64,000 bases of DNA from Pictodentalium vernedei (GCA_031216915.1 CM062297.1:364511704-364575703), one strand, 5' to 3'; shown: positions 12,660 through 21,379, counted from the stretch's first letter. Notes: a model not told the origin generated them from the sequence alone. Translations and numbers: made by a program.

Positions 12660-12672
12660 GAGTTCCCAACTC
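12660..12672 (-). other. Short hairpin between 3' terminal repeat and ICR
   Basis: GAGTT-CCC-AACTC, a perfect 5 bp stem. Family-2 elements carry a different stem in the same place between 'cagcggggagg' and 'gggagggcc' (29071-29088 and 35232-35249). The role is unknown; structure conservation is discussed in the findings. Confidence 0.65.
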
Positions 12673-12688
12673 AGGGAGGGCCATCCCC

Positions 12689-12776
12689 GTCTGGGTCATT
12701 GGTAAGTATAAAAAATATATAAATTACTATAAATTTTTTAACATTTTTATACTGTACCAATGACCCAGACTTAGCT
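12689..12776 (-). repeat. Internal complementary region (ICR) of intact DIRS
   Basis: 12689-12742 is the exact reverse complement of the left tip 12387-12440. It is followed directly by 12743-12776, the reverse complement of the right tip (about 19479-19512). The two halves therefore spell the head-to-tail junction of a circular form. This is the diagnostic DIRS ICR, thought to template completion of the ends and circularisation. Confidence 0.95.
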
Positions 12777-13374
12777 GAATAGTAAACAGGCTGGAGGGCC
12801 TAGGACATAGAGGAAAATCCAATAAGCTCAATTATAAAATAAAGAGATAACCCCTTAAGGAGAAAAGGAGTATTAGGCTTTACATGTATCTTTCTTATTT
12901 AATATTTAAATTAGAAAGATACACTACCCTTAATAATTGAGCACAATAACATTCATGTTCTCTATTAATATCCAGTATAACCTTTATACTAATTATTATT
13001 AAAACAAGCCAATAAATAAAGTAGTCCAGAGAATTGAGACTCTTTATAATCATTTAAAAGTGTCCGAGTATTGTATATTAAAGCCCGTTTGACACTTGAC
13101 ATATACAAATGCTTCACACCGAGCTACACTTTAAAAGTAAGACATGAATGAAATTAAACATTAATATTACACTTTAAAACCATCCCGGAAGCGACTCAGA
13201 AATACTGTCTTGGAGGAGGCATTCCCTTGCTTTTCACTATAAAGCAGGTGACCTAAGGGAACACCCGCCCCCCCCCCTTCCCCTTGCCCTGGGTCAAATA
13301 GCCCAGAGCGAAGAGGGCAGCCGGACGGAGTCACTGCCGGAACAGAAAGCCTGCATAACTATAGTTGCAACCGT

Positions 13375-16263
13375 TTAGTGGACGACATTCTGAGCAACAG
13401 ATAACGGACCTAAACAATGCAGGTCTCCAGAAATGGACTCAATATTTCTGAGATAAAAATTAGTAAATGTGGATGGCTGAGACCAATAAGCAGCCTTCAT
13501 TAAATCTGTAATAGCAACACTATTAGCATAAGCCCAGGAAGTAGAAAGAGCTCTTACTTCATGAGCAGAAATCTTAAGCACAGACTGCTGAGAAGAAGAT
13601 AAATCTTCATACGCAGTACGGATAGTTAACTGAATCCATCTAGCAATAGAATGGACTGAAATGTCCTTTCTATTAGGCATCAAAGACAGAAAGAAACGTT
13701 TCCGTCCCTTTCTGATGAACTGAGATCTCTGTTTATAGATACGTAGTGCTCTAACAGGACAGAGTAAAGGCCTACGCCCGTCTGAAGACGGAAGAGCCTT
13801 AATAACAATAGGTTCCGGATATTTATTAGGAGCCTGATTCTTAGCTAAAAAACCGACGTTAGTAGTGAAGGTGATAGTGTTCCCAACACTACGATAATGA
13901 GAATCATCCACCGATAGTGCATGAAGCTCACTGACTCTTCTGGCAGAAGAGAAAGCTAAGAGAAAAGCTGTCTTATAAGATAAGAATTTGAAATCTACTG
14001 TCCCAAGAGGTTCAAATGGCTTTTCCTTCAATTTAAGGAGAACCCAAGCTAAATTCCACTTAGGAATTAATCTAAGAGTTCTGGGTCTATTTATCGAAAA
14101 GTTTCTAACCAATTTCGATAAAGAGACATTAGATCCAATTTGTAAACTATCATGATGTGCATAGGTATCAGATAACATAGATCTATAACCCTTTATAGTA
14201 ACCGGTTGCAGTTTGATTTCGTCAAACAAGTATACTAGAAAGTTAGCAATGTCTGGTATAGAGGGATCAAATATATCAACAGAATGATCCCTACACCAAC
14301 GACGGAAAACCTTCCACTTAGCCGCATAGTTTAGCGAAGAGGAGGTCCTCCTACAGTTAGAAATCGCGTCCACTGCTCGTCCTGTAAAGTGCTTGCCATG
14401 CAAGAAGGACCGCACAACGGAAAAACGTGAAGGTTGAGACCTTGCGGGTTGTGATGCAGTTGGCGCGATTTCCCCTGCCAAAGAAGATCCTCTCGTGGAG
14501 GGAGCTTCCGCGGTAGGTCCCACAACAGACACCTGAGTAGATTTATCCACGGTCTCTGTGGCGACAGAGATGCTACCAACAGAATCTTGCATTGAGATTG
14601 TTTTATCTTTAGCAATACTTGTTGAATTAACGGCGCTGGAGGATACGCATATCCTATCATTCCGTCCCAAGGGATCGATAGAGCGTCTACAGCAAATGCT
14701 CTTGGATCCGGACACGGGGACACATACGTCTGCAACTGATTGTTGAGATGTGTCGCAAATAAGTCTATCATTGGCCGTTCCCATTGGTAGCAAATCTGAT
14801 TGAATACTTGTTTGTTGAGAGTCCACTCCGACGGCAACAAGCGACCCTTTCGAGAAAGGGAGTCTGCTAGCACATTCAGACGACCCGGTATGTGACGGAC
14901 CGAAAGAAGAACGTGATGTTCCAACGCAAACAGAAGGATTCTTTCCGTTAGATTGAACAACGGAACTGAATGAGTGCCTCCCTGATTCCGTATATACGCC
15001 ACTACTGTCGTATTGTCGGATAGGATTTGGACATGAGCATCGTGAATAATGTCCATCCAGTGACGTAACGCAAGCCAAATTGACATCATTTCCTTGATGT
15101 TTATGTGCTTGCACAGGAATTGCGGATCCCAAAGACCCTGGCATCTCGAATCCGTTGGGATTAATGATGCACCCCAACCTGTTTGACTGGCATCCGTCAT
15201 AATGGTAAAACTCGGATCCGGCAACTGCAGCGGAACTCCTTGAGTTAACCACTGAATGTTTGCCCAAGTCTGAATCTCTTGTTTCACTTGATCTGACAAG
15301 AGAACGTCTACATCGAGCGAATGAATTTTCACACTCCAATTCTGAGTCAAGAAAATTTGAAGAGGCCGTGTGCGTAGCCGTCCCATCGGAATGAGATCCG
15401 CAGCGGCTCCGCACAGACCTATCAGTCTCATAAATTCTCTCGCTGTGACTTTGTCTGTATTTAGACAATAGCGAGCGTAACAACTGACTAATTTCGCTCT
15501 GGTTAACGGCAGACGAACGAGATTGTTGTGCGTCTCGAAGCTCATTCCCAGATGAGTGAATGACTTGGACGGCACCAGATCCGACTTCTCCTCGTTTACT
15601 ATGAAACCGAGACGTCGGAGCAATAGAAGAAGATTCTGAACATCGTTCTGAAGCGTTAACTCGTTGCCGTACCTCTGAAGAATGTCGTCCAGGTAGGCCG
15701 ACGTTACCGCAGACGAATGAGCTCGGAAGTAAATCATTACCGAGTTCATTACTCGAGTGAAAGCCCAGGGTGCTAGATTCAATCCGAAGCACATGGCCCG
15801 GAACTGATACACCACTCCTAGGACTGCGAAGCGTAGATACTTTCGGAATGTCGGATGTACCATGACGTGAAAGTACGCATCTTTGAGATCTATGCTCGTT
15901 GCATAATCGTTCACCCGAATACTCGCTCTGACCGATCGAATCGTCTCCATATAAAACTTCGGAGCGATGATCAGCTTGTTTATCCAGCTCAAATCTATGA
16001 CTGGACGGAACGAGCCGTCTGGTTTCGGAACCAGAAACAGATGGCTGTAGAATCCCAGCGATTCCTGGTTTTCTACGACCTCTACCGCGTTCTTCATTAA
16101 AAGAGACTGCACCTCTGATAGCAGAGCGTCTCTTTTCTGAGGGTTTGACGGAAGATGAGTCCACTTTGGACTTCGAGTTAATGGAGGCTTTCGTTTGAAG
16201 GATATCTTTAGACCTTCCGAAGTCACTCCTCTCACCCAAGGGTCGTCCGTAATCGACGCCCAC
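13375..16263 (-). CDS. Tyrosine recombinase (YR) of intact DIRS
   Basis: The recombinase domain occupies about the last 320 of 962 codons. The catalytic pattern is visible: Arg in 'SSARRVSELHAL' (near residue 771), 'HEVRALSTSWAY' (about 900-911) supplying His-x-x-Arg, and the Tyr of 'TFTNFYLR' (about 936). An N-terminal core-binding part ('KWKVFRRWCRDHSVD', 'LQPVTIKGY') precedes it. The frame is also open for about 640 codons upstream over the RT gene, giving a Ser-rich reading, and back to the gag UGA; the true start is unknown (16263 is only a GTG). Heavy overlap of RT and YR frames is known in DIRS-1. The enzyme would integrate the circular DNA form. Confidence 0.92.
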   Translation of the reverse strand: MGVDYGRPLGERSDFGRSKDILQTKASINSKSKVDSSSVKPSEKRRSAIRGAVSFNEERGRGRRKPGIAGILQPSVSGSETRRLVPSSHRFELDKQADHRSEVLYGDDSIGQSEYSGERLCNEHRSQRCVLSRHGTSDIPKVSTLRSPRSGVSVPGHVLRIESSTLGFHSSNELGNDLLPSSFVCGNVGLPGRHSSEVRQRVNASERCSESSSIAPTSRFHSKRGEVGSGAVQVIHSSGNELRDAQQSRSSAVNQSEISQLLRSLLSKYRQSHSERIYETDRSVRSRCGSHSDGTATHTASSNFLDSELECENSFARCRRSLVRSSETRDSDLGKHSVVNSRSSAAVAGSEFYHYDGCQSNRLGCIINPNGFEMPGSLGSAIPVQAHKHQGNDVNLACVTSLDGHYSRCSCPNPIRQYDSSGVYTESGRHSFSSVVQSNGKNPSVCVGTSRSSFGPSHTGSSECASRLPFSKGSLVAVGVDSQQTSIQSDLLPMGTANDRLICDTSQQSVADVCVPVSGSKSICCRRSIDPLGRNDRICVSSSAVNSTSIAKDKTISMQDSVGSISVATETVDKSTQVSVVGPTAEAPSTRGSSLAGEIAPTASQPARSQPSRFSVVRSFLHGKHFTGRAVDAISNCRRTSSSLNYAAKWKVFRRWCRDHSVDIFDPSIPDIANFLVYLFDEIKLQPVTIKGYRSMLSDTYAHHDSLQIGSNVSLSKLVRNFSINRPRTLRLIPKWNLAWVLLKLKEKPFEPLGTVDFKFLSYKTAFLLAFSSARRVSELHALSVDDSHYRSVGNTITFTTNVGFLAKNQAPNKYPEPIVIKALPSSDGRRPLLCPVRALRIYKQRSQFIRKGRKRFFLSLMPNRKDISVHSIARWIQLTIRTAYEDLSSSQQSVLKISAHEVRALSTSWAYANSVAITDLMKAAYWSQPSTFTNFYLRNIESISGDLHCLGPLSVAQNVVH

Positions 16264-16646
16264 TCTTGAGAAAAACTCGACAACCTTCCGCCAACCGGAA
16301 CGCGATAGAGGTTTGAGCCATCACCTCCTGGATCTGCGAGGCCTGCGGTAGGAGAAACCACGTCTTCCACGACCCGCACCTCGCCTCGTCGACCTCGGGG
16401 CGTCCGACCGATTGTCCCGGCCTGAAGGACGTCCCGAACGAGAGTCGCTATCCTGACGGTCTCTCGAATAAGAGCTAGAGGACGCACCGGAACCTCTATA
16501 GGAACCTCTCTTGGGCGGATAAGACCCAGAAGTGCCTGCCTTATTCGTGTCTGCTGAATCCGACCTTTTAGGAGCGGATCTAAACAACAGAGAATCACTA
16601 GCTTTCTTTTTAATATTATCATAAATAGCGGAAAGCTTGCCGTCAA
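14331..16646 (-). CDS. Reverse transcriptase / RNase H of intact DIRS
   Basis: 771 codons. RT motifs run in order: 'FRPVIDLSWINK', 'SIDLKDAYFHV', 'FGLNLAPWAFTRVM', catalytic 'AYLDDIL' (Asp pair near residues 319-320) and 'NEEKSDLVPSKSFTHLGM'. RNase H follows with 'TDAS' (about 483), a central Glu in 'INIKEMM', 'LSDNTTVVAYIRNQGGTHS' and 'HIPGRLNVLADSLSR' (from about 584). The C-terminal part 'DLFATHLNNQL...DALSIPWDG...YPPAP' resembles the Dam-like methyltransferase region of DIRS proteins, with a degenerate PP motif. It overlaps gag by about 326 bp in another frame, and the YR frame at its 3' end. The real start is uncertain; conserved sequence begins near 'VGGRLSSF'. Confidence 0.94.
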   Translation of the reverse strand: MTASFPLFMIILKRKLVILCCLDPLLKGRIQQTRIRQALLGLIRPREVPIEVPVRPLALIRETVRIATLVRDVLQAGTIGRTPRGRRGEVRVVEDVVSPTAGLADPGGDGSNLYRVPVGGRLSSFSQEWASITDDPWVRGVTSEGLKISFKRKPPLTRSPKWTHLPSNPQKRDALLSEVQSLLMKNAVEVVENQESLGFYSHLFLVPKPDGSFRPVIDLSWINKLIIAPKFYMETIRSVRASIRVNDYATSIDLKDAYFHVMVHPTFRKYLRFAVLGVVYQFRAMCFGLNLAPWAFTRVMNSVMIYFRAHSSAVTSAYLDDILQRYGNELTLQNDVQNLLLLLRRLGFIVNEEKSDLVPSKSFTHLGMSFETHNNLVRLPLTRAKLVSCYARYCLNTDKVTAREFMRLIGLCGAAADLIPMGRLRTRPLQIFLTQNWSVKIHSLDVDVLLSDQVKQEIQTWANIQWLTQGVPLQLPDPSFTIMTDASQTGWGASLIPTDSRCQGLWDPQFLCKHINIKEMMSIWLALRHWMDIIHDAHVQILSDNTTVVAYIRNQGGTHSVPLFNLTERILLFALEHHVLLSVRHIPGRLNVLADSLSRKGRLLPSEWTLNKQVFNQICYQWERPMIDLFATHLNNQLQTYVSPCPDPRAFAVDALSIPWDGMIGYAYPPAPLIQQVLLKIKQSQCKILLVASLSPQRPWINLLRCLLWDLPRKLPPREDLLWQGKSRQLHHNPQGLNLHVFPLCGPSCMASTLQDEQWTRFLTVGGPPLR

Positions 16647-18423
16647 AGAGAAGATCTCCTGAGACCGAAGCGACTCTAAGAGAGTTCTTCACCTTAGAAT
16701 CCACTAGTGTGGATGTAGACAGGGCTGCGTCACGTCTAACCAACTCCAGATTAGCCACTGAAAGGGCGGAGTTACACGTGGAATAAGCTACTGCCCTTGA
16801 AAGAAGTCTTAAGGAGGATTGTATATCCTGAAACTCTTCCCCTTGAAGACGCAGTGATAACGCCTTCGTAAGGTGATCTGCGTAAGATAAGGCATCTAAA
16901 TTGGCTCTGTTAGACGCAATAGCTGTTTCCAACACTGCGGTTGGAATAGAAGCTGACGACGGTAATGATAGCTCTAAGTCTTCCGCCTCGTCGTCCATAC
17001 GCAGAGGAACTCTCGGTATACCCTGACCTGCCGTGTCGAATTTATTCCTTGCATTAATGAAAGGCAGGTTGAGGGTATTTGCGGACAAGAAGCCTGCTTT
17101 CCCTGTCCTGGAAGCAAGTTTAAAAATAGCGTCGTTCAATAATTCAAATGTTCTTGCAACATTATTGGACTGCGACGGAAACTCGGGAGCGATGTCCCTG
17201 AACCGCTCGAAAAAATCAGAGTCCAATGACGCTATAATTCTCCTGTCCGGAAGCGCAGCAGTCTGGCCCGACGGAACAACTTGAGGAAGAAAGTGCCGGA
17301 TGAAGTCTACGGCAGCTTTGTGTTGTTCCGAAAGGGATAGCTCCAATTCATCCGTATCCCTTTCACCATCCGGTCGGACCTCCCGATGTTCCCGGTCGTC
17401 CGCCCCCGATGCTTCGGCGGAGCGTACCGACCCAGCGCCGTCGGATAATTCTCGATCCGACACCGTCTCTGTCGGCTGCTGGGATGCTGCGATAAGCTGT
17501 GCTATCTGCACTAGAATGTCCGACGTCGAGACCTGCGGAGGAGCGGTCTTTCGCTGCTTTGCCGAGGGCAGCTCCGCATCGGATGGCTCCCGCATACTTT
17601 TCCTATGCGAACGTCCGGAGTCCATCGGTCTCGAGTCCCTGGCTGCCGGATGGTGTGACCTGGTCGCCGAATAATCCTTCCTCGGCGAAGCTGGCAAGAT
17701 ATCGGAGGTCACGCAGCCAAGGTGCGGTCGTGTGCGCCGACGAGAAGAGGAAGCCTTAACAGTCTCTGCGGACTGCTTATACAACGGAGCGTCCCGAGCG
17801 ACGGACGTATGCTCCGCTAAAGACACATTTTGTACCACAACATCTGGTCCCAGATGTTGTTGTACGAGAGAGGGGCCTCTCTCGCTCGCGGCCCGGCTGG
17901 ACCTGGACGAGCTAGGAACCGGACTAAAAGGCTTCCTCCGTTCTCGTTCACTATCCGCCGTCACTGGGTGTGCATCTATTATTTTTATAGTGCTCGCATC
18001 ACCCAAAATTTCCTCTTGGACCGCATCGGACGAACCCGGCTGCCGAACCATTCGGTGAATGGACGCTACACCGGGCGAGCTAGCGGACGACATTTGTCTA
18101 ATTTCCATGAGCACTTTTGCCGCTAGCTCTGTATTTAATTGTGACGACGGACGCACACTTGAAGAAGATAACATGGAAACATCACCCTGTTCTGGTTCCT
18201 CTGAAATAGAAACTGAGAGAGTAGAGTGACCTTGTGGAGAAAGAGCCGGCATCGCTCTTTCTCCCGAAACAACATATCGTGACACACGTTTCCAATGTTT
18301 CTCATCCCAATGTTCACATACAGGACAGGGATTAATGCGAGAACACTGACTACAATTTATGCAATAATCATGAAAGTCAGAGGAAGATTTCTTCCTATTA
18401 CAATTTGAACAAGTTCCTTTCAT
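16321..18423 (-). CDS. Gag-like protein of intact DIRS
   Basis: The frame is open from 18474, but ATG at 18423 is preferred because the conserved region starts there ('MKGTCSNC'); this gives about 700 residues. The N-terminus has seven Cys arranged C-x2-C-x12-C-x2-C-x2-C-x5-C-x2-C-x2-W, probably zinc-binding; the same spacing occurs in the family-2 gag at 39875-42079. The middle is Ser/Pro-rich, and the next part has a conserved block around 'ASLDSDFFERF'. The last ~75 residues are Arg/Gly/Ser-rich, suited to nucleic acid binding. It ends in UGA at 16321-16323, after which the same frame stays open into YR. Confidence 0.85.
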   Translation of the reverse strand: MKGTCSNCNRKKSSSDFHDYCINCSQCSRINPCPVCEHWDEKHWKRVSRYVVSGERAMPALSPQGHSTLSVSISEEPEQGDVSMLSSSSVRPSSQLNTELAAKVLMEIRQMSSASSPGVASIHRMVRQPGSSDAVQEEILGDASTIKIIDAHPVTADSERERRKPFSPVPSSSRSSRAASERGPSLVQQHLGPDVVVQNVSLAEHTSVARDAPLYKQSAETVKASSSRRRTRPHLGCVTSDILPASPRKDYSATRSHHPAARDSRPMDSGRSHRKSMREPSDAELPSAKQRKTAPPQVSTSDILVQIAQLIAASQQPTETVSDRELSDGAGSVRSAEASGADDREHREVRPDGERDTDELELSLSEQHKAAVDFIRHFLPQVVPSGQTAALPDRRIIASLDSDFFERFRDIAPEFPSQSNNVARTFELLNDAIFKLASRTGKAGFLSANTLNLPFINARNKFDTAGQGIPRVPLRMDDEAEDLELSLPSSASIPTAVLETAIASNRANLDALSYADHLTKALSLRLQGEEFQDIQSSLRLLSRAVAYSTCNSALSVANLELVRRDAALSTSTLVDSKVKNSLRVASVSGDLLFDGKLSAIYDNIKKKASDSLLFRSAPKRSDSADTNKAGTSGSYPPKRGSYRGSGASSSSYSRDRQDSDSRSGRPSGRDNRSDAPRSTRRGAGRGRRGFSYRRPRRSRR

Positions 18424-18474
18424 TGTGAAGGAACAACAATAAGTCCTAGTTACTCGCAAAAACCCCTGACACAA

Positions 18475-19310
18475 AGATACATAATAACATGATCCATTAA
18501 TAAATGAAAAAACAATTGCAAAACAAAATAATTTTGAAAAAATATTTTTTCAGAGAAGCCCAAGTTGCTGAAAAGTAACGTTGAGCCCCGATGGATCCGA
18601 TGGCAAAGTGTGGTCAAAAATTTTAAAATTATATAAAATAATTAATGAGACACTTTCGGATAATATAAATGTATCTTATAATGAGATAAACTACCTCAAA
18701 GGCAAACAGCCCCCCTCAAAAAAGGCTGTTGCCAATGAAAACAAACAGTGTAAACACAGAAGAAAACATGACTCCAGGCACTGACAAAACTGGCCCGGAA
18801 TCAGTCCTCAATTACACTCTATCTGATGCAAAACAGAGACTCCCAGGGGAGAATCTGCAGAACATCAGATGGAAGATGCAGAACACAAACGTTATACACC
18901 CATGGGTGAAAACGTAACTATGGGGAAAATAACAGAAAACATTCTGTAACCAAGCAACTCTCCCAGGGAAATTTTAGAAATGAAACTTCTCAAAAATATG
19001 CCAAAAGCATGGGAGAATTGCAAGGGGGGACTTTAGAAGGTTAGGGGAGAGGAAACACTGAATAAGCAGTGCAACAATTAGCAAGAATGACAACAAGAGG
19101 CGTTTGCCTCGAAAATAGGCAACTTAACATAATTTTAACAAAAAATTTTAAGTACAGCCCTGATTATTTTTTGCCACTTCTTTTTTCCTCTCCTCCTTCT
19201 ATCCTCCTTAGAATCACATTTTCTCCAAGAATTACGTGTCTGGCATCCTTTAAACTGAGATTTACAAGCACAAAGATCAGTGAGATGTTGACTGATGAAG
19301 GGCCAAACAG
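18475..19310 (-). other. 5' untranslated region of intact DIRS
   Basis: Sequence between gag and the 5' terminal repeat. No convincing coding frame. It aligns with 4900-5783 and about 50420-51307 in the defective copies and with 20455-20640 in the stray fragment, confirming it belongs to the element. Confidence 0.7.
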
Positions 19311-19512
19311 AGAATGATATTTGGCGCCAATTTCGGGACGACTGCGTCACTGCGCATGCGCAGTAGAGTCGTACTATGGAGGTCCTTTAGGACATTATTT
19401 CTTTTTGTTTTGGATGCAAATTTTGGGGATTGGGGGGCAAAATTTGTGTTTGGCCCTGGTTTTTGTGGAGTTAGCACCAGCTAAGTCTGGGTCATTGGTA
19501 CAGTATAAAAAT
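19311..19512 (-). promoter_or_regulatory. 5' terminal repeat (presumed promoter) of intact DIRS
   Basis: The inverted partner of 12426-12614, carrying the unique right tip to 19512. Two perfect palindromes stand side by side: TTGGCGCCAA (about 19321), an E2F-like site, and ACTGCGCATGCGCAGT (19349-19364), whose core TGCGCATGCGCA fits the NRF1/alpha-Pal consensus. In DIRS elements the upstream terminal repeat is where transcription is expected to start. Promoter use here is inferred. Confidence 0.7.
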
Positions 19513-20395
19513 ACTGATATTTTGGCACTTTTCCATATTTCCAAGAGTAATAACTCACACAAGAATAATGCAATCAGCATGAAACTCAAACTTGATCTGT
19601 AAGTCCATCGTTCTATAGTAGGTTACCAAGAATGAAATCATTTGATTGAAGCATTTCCAAAAAAAGTCCGGAAAACTAAAGTATGTCTGACAGACTGACT
19701 GACAGACTGACGGATGGACAGAGTGCAAATGAAACTTGATCTGTATGTTATTGTTCTATAGTAGGTTACCAAAAATGAAATCATTCCGTTGAAGCGTTTC
19801 CAAAAAAAGTCCAAAAAATTGAAATTTTGGCGTTTTTCCATATTTCCAAGGGCCATAACTCACACAAGAATAATGCAATCAGCATGAAACTCAAACTTTA
19901 TCTGTAAGTCATCGTTCTATAGTAGTTTACCAAAAATGAAATCATTCCGTTGAAGCATTTCCAAAAAAACTCCGGAAAACTGATATTTTGGTGCTTTTCC
20001 ATATTTCCAAGGGCCGTAACTCACACAAGAATAATGTAATCAGCATGAAACTCAAACTTGATCTGTAAGTCATCGTTCTATAGTAGTTTACCAAAAATGA
20101 AATCATTCTGTTGAAGCGTTTCCAAAAAAAACTCCGGAAAACTGATATTTTAGTGCTTTTCCATATTTCCAAGGGCTGTAACTCACACAAGAATAATGCA
20201 ATCAGCATGAAACTCAAACTTGATGTGTAAGTCATTGTTCTATAGTAGTTTACCAAAAATGAAATCATTCGTTGAAGCGTTTCCAAAAAAACTCTGGAAA
20301 ACTAAAGTGTGACTGACAGACTGACAAACAGACTGACTGATGGATGGACGGAGTGCAAACCTATAGTCCCCTCCGGCAATGCCGGTAGGGGACAA
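19513..20395 (+). mobile_element. Tandem-core element, 3' part (split by DIRS)
   Basis: Resumes at 'actgatattttgg' and contains about five monomers of ~150 bp repeating 'ccatatttccaagggcc', 'aataatgcaatcagcatgaa' and 'gttgaagcatttcc'. It ends with runs of 'gactgacagactgac' and the hairpin tail 'ctccggcaatgccggtaggg'. It is the continuation of 12252-12386. Confidence 0.85.
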
Positions 20396-20454
20396 ACAAT
20401 GATGACATCAGGCTCATGTCCCGAAATTAGGGAACATGAACTAATTTTTATAAA

Positions 20455-20822
20455 TGTTATAAAATTACAGCCCTAATGTTTTCAAACCACCATTTCTTCC
20501 TTCCTTCATCCAATTGTGTCCATGGATCCACCAATTTAACCATTGATTTGTGTCTGGCATCATTATTAATTGAGATTTAAAAAGCACAGTTTATTGTTAT
20601 CTGACGAGGGCCAAACAAAGAATGGTGTTGGCGCCAATTCCGGTCACTTCCTGACTTCTGTGCATGCGCAGAGGGTAAATGTATGGAGGACCAGTTAGGA
20701 CTTCTAATTTTCGGTTTTGCATGCAAATTTTGAGGATTGGGGGGCAAAATTTGTGTTTGGCCCAAGATATTTTAGAGTTAGCACCAGCTATGTCTGGGCC
20801 ATTGGTATACTGTGTAAAAATA
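20455..20822 (-). mobile_element. Fragment of a DIRS family-1 5' end
   Basis: Aligns with 19140-19510 of the intact element: 'acagccctaatg', 'tgtctggcatcat', 'gggccaaacaaagaatg', 'ttggcgccaatt', 'ggggggcaaaatttgtgtt' and 'ccattggtatactgtgta'. It is clearly more diverged than the other copies; the palindrome is damaged (TGTGCATGCGCAGAG). No gag sequence follows, so only the terminal repeat and part of the 5' leader remain. Confidence 0.85.
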
Positions 20823-21064
20823 TATAAATTTGATCTTTTCACTATCTGGGTACTGTGCTCATCCTTGTACATGTTATTCTTCAGCATGCTGATAGCAAAA
20901 TACTGAAATTTCAGCCTTGGGGTTGTACGTTAAAAATATTGCTTGGTCTGCCTTACAAACTGATGGAGAAAGCATCTACTTTATACATGTAGGTTGTATC
21001 TCGATCACAGAATCTCAAATTCAAAAGTTAGTGTTTTTTTGGAAGGGAGGGGTGGAGGGGGTTA

Positions 21065-21353
21065 ATGACAATGTTGACAGTTTAACAGGTATAGAAAGCC
21101 AGAGTACCCAGAGAGAACCACTGAGCTGCAGTGAGCAACTGTCAGACTCCACAATGTAATTACTTTGCGCATGCAGGGGCAGCATTGGTTGAAGACAAGT
21201 GCACAACTCATGTGCAGTACACCTTTGTACACAGCCACCATGCCCTCATGTGGGCAATTGGGATTGAGTGCCTTGCCCAGCCTGGTAGAGATTGAACCTT
21301 GGAACTTTTGGCATGAAGTCGAATGCCATAACCACTGAGCCACCACACCCCCT
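21065..21353 (-). repeat. tRNA-derived SINE copy, reverse orientation
   Basis: Shares blocks with the SINE at 57442-57800 in reverse: 'agagtacccagagagaacc', 'gcagcattggttgaagaca', 'gtgcagtacacctttgtac', 'catgtgggcaattggg' and 'ccactgagccaccacaccccc'. The B box is eroded. It lies just upstream (in gene sense) of the exon at 21380. Confidence 0.75.
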
Positions 21354-21379
21354 TCATAATAGTTAAGTGATCAACTTAC

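Larger units (their letters stand above)
12387..19512 (-). mobile_element. Apparently intact DIRS-type retrotransposon (family 1)
   Basis: A 7126 bp element on the minus strand. It carries gag, then reverse transcriptase/RNase H, then tyrosine recombinase in overlapping frames, bounded by inverted terminal repeats (12426-12614 against 19311-19499) plus unique tips. An internal complementary region at 12689-12776 is complementary to the outer tips of both ends. This is the layout of DIRS elements, which are thought to integrate as circles by tyrosine recombinase and not by a DDE integrase. No stop interrupts any of the three frames. It lies in the annexin intron between the exons at 21380 and 11768, in the gene's orientation. 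Confidence 0.95.

Noticed and set aside
13375..19512. Classification as an LTR retrotransposon or Ngaro-type element
   Set aside because: No integrase or direct LTRs. Terminal repeats are inverted and an ICR is present, which fits DIRS and not Ngaro's split direct repeats.
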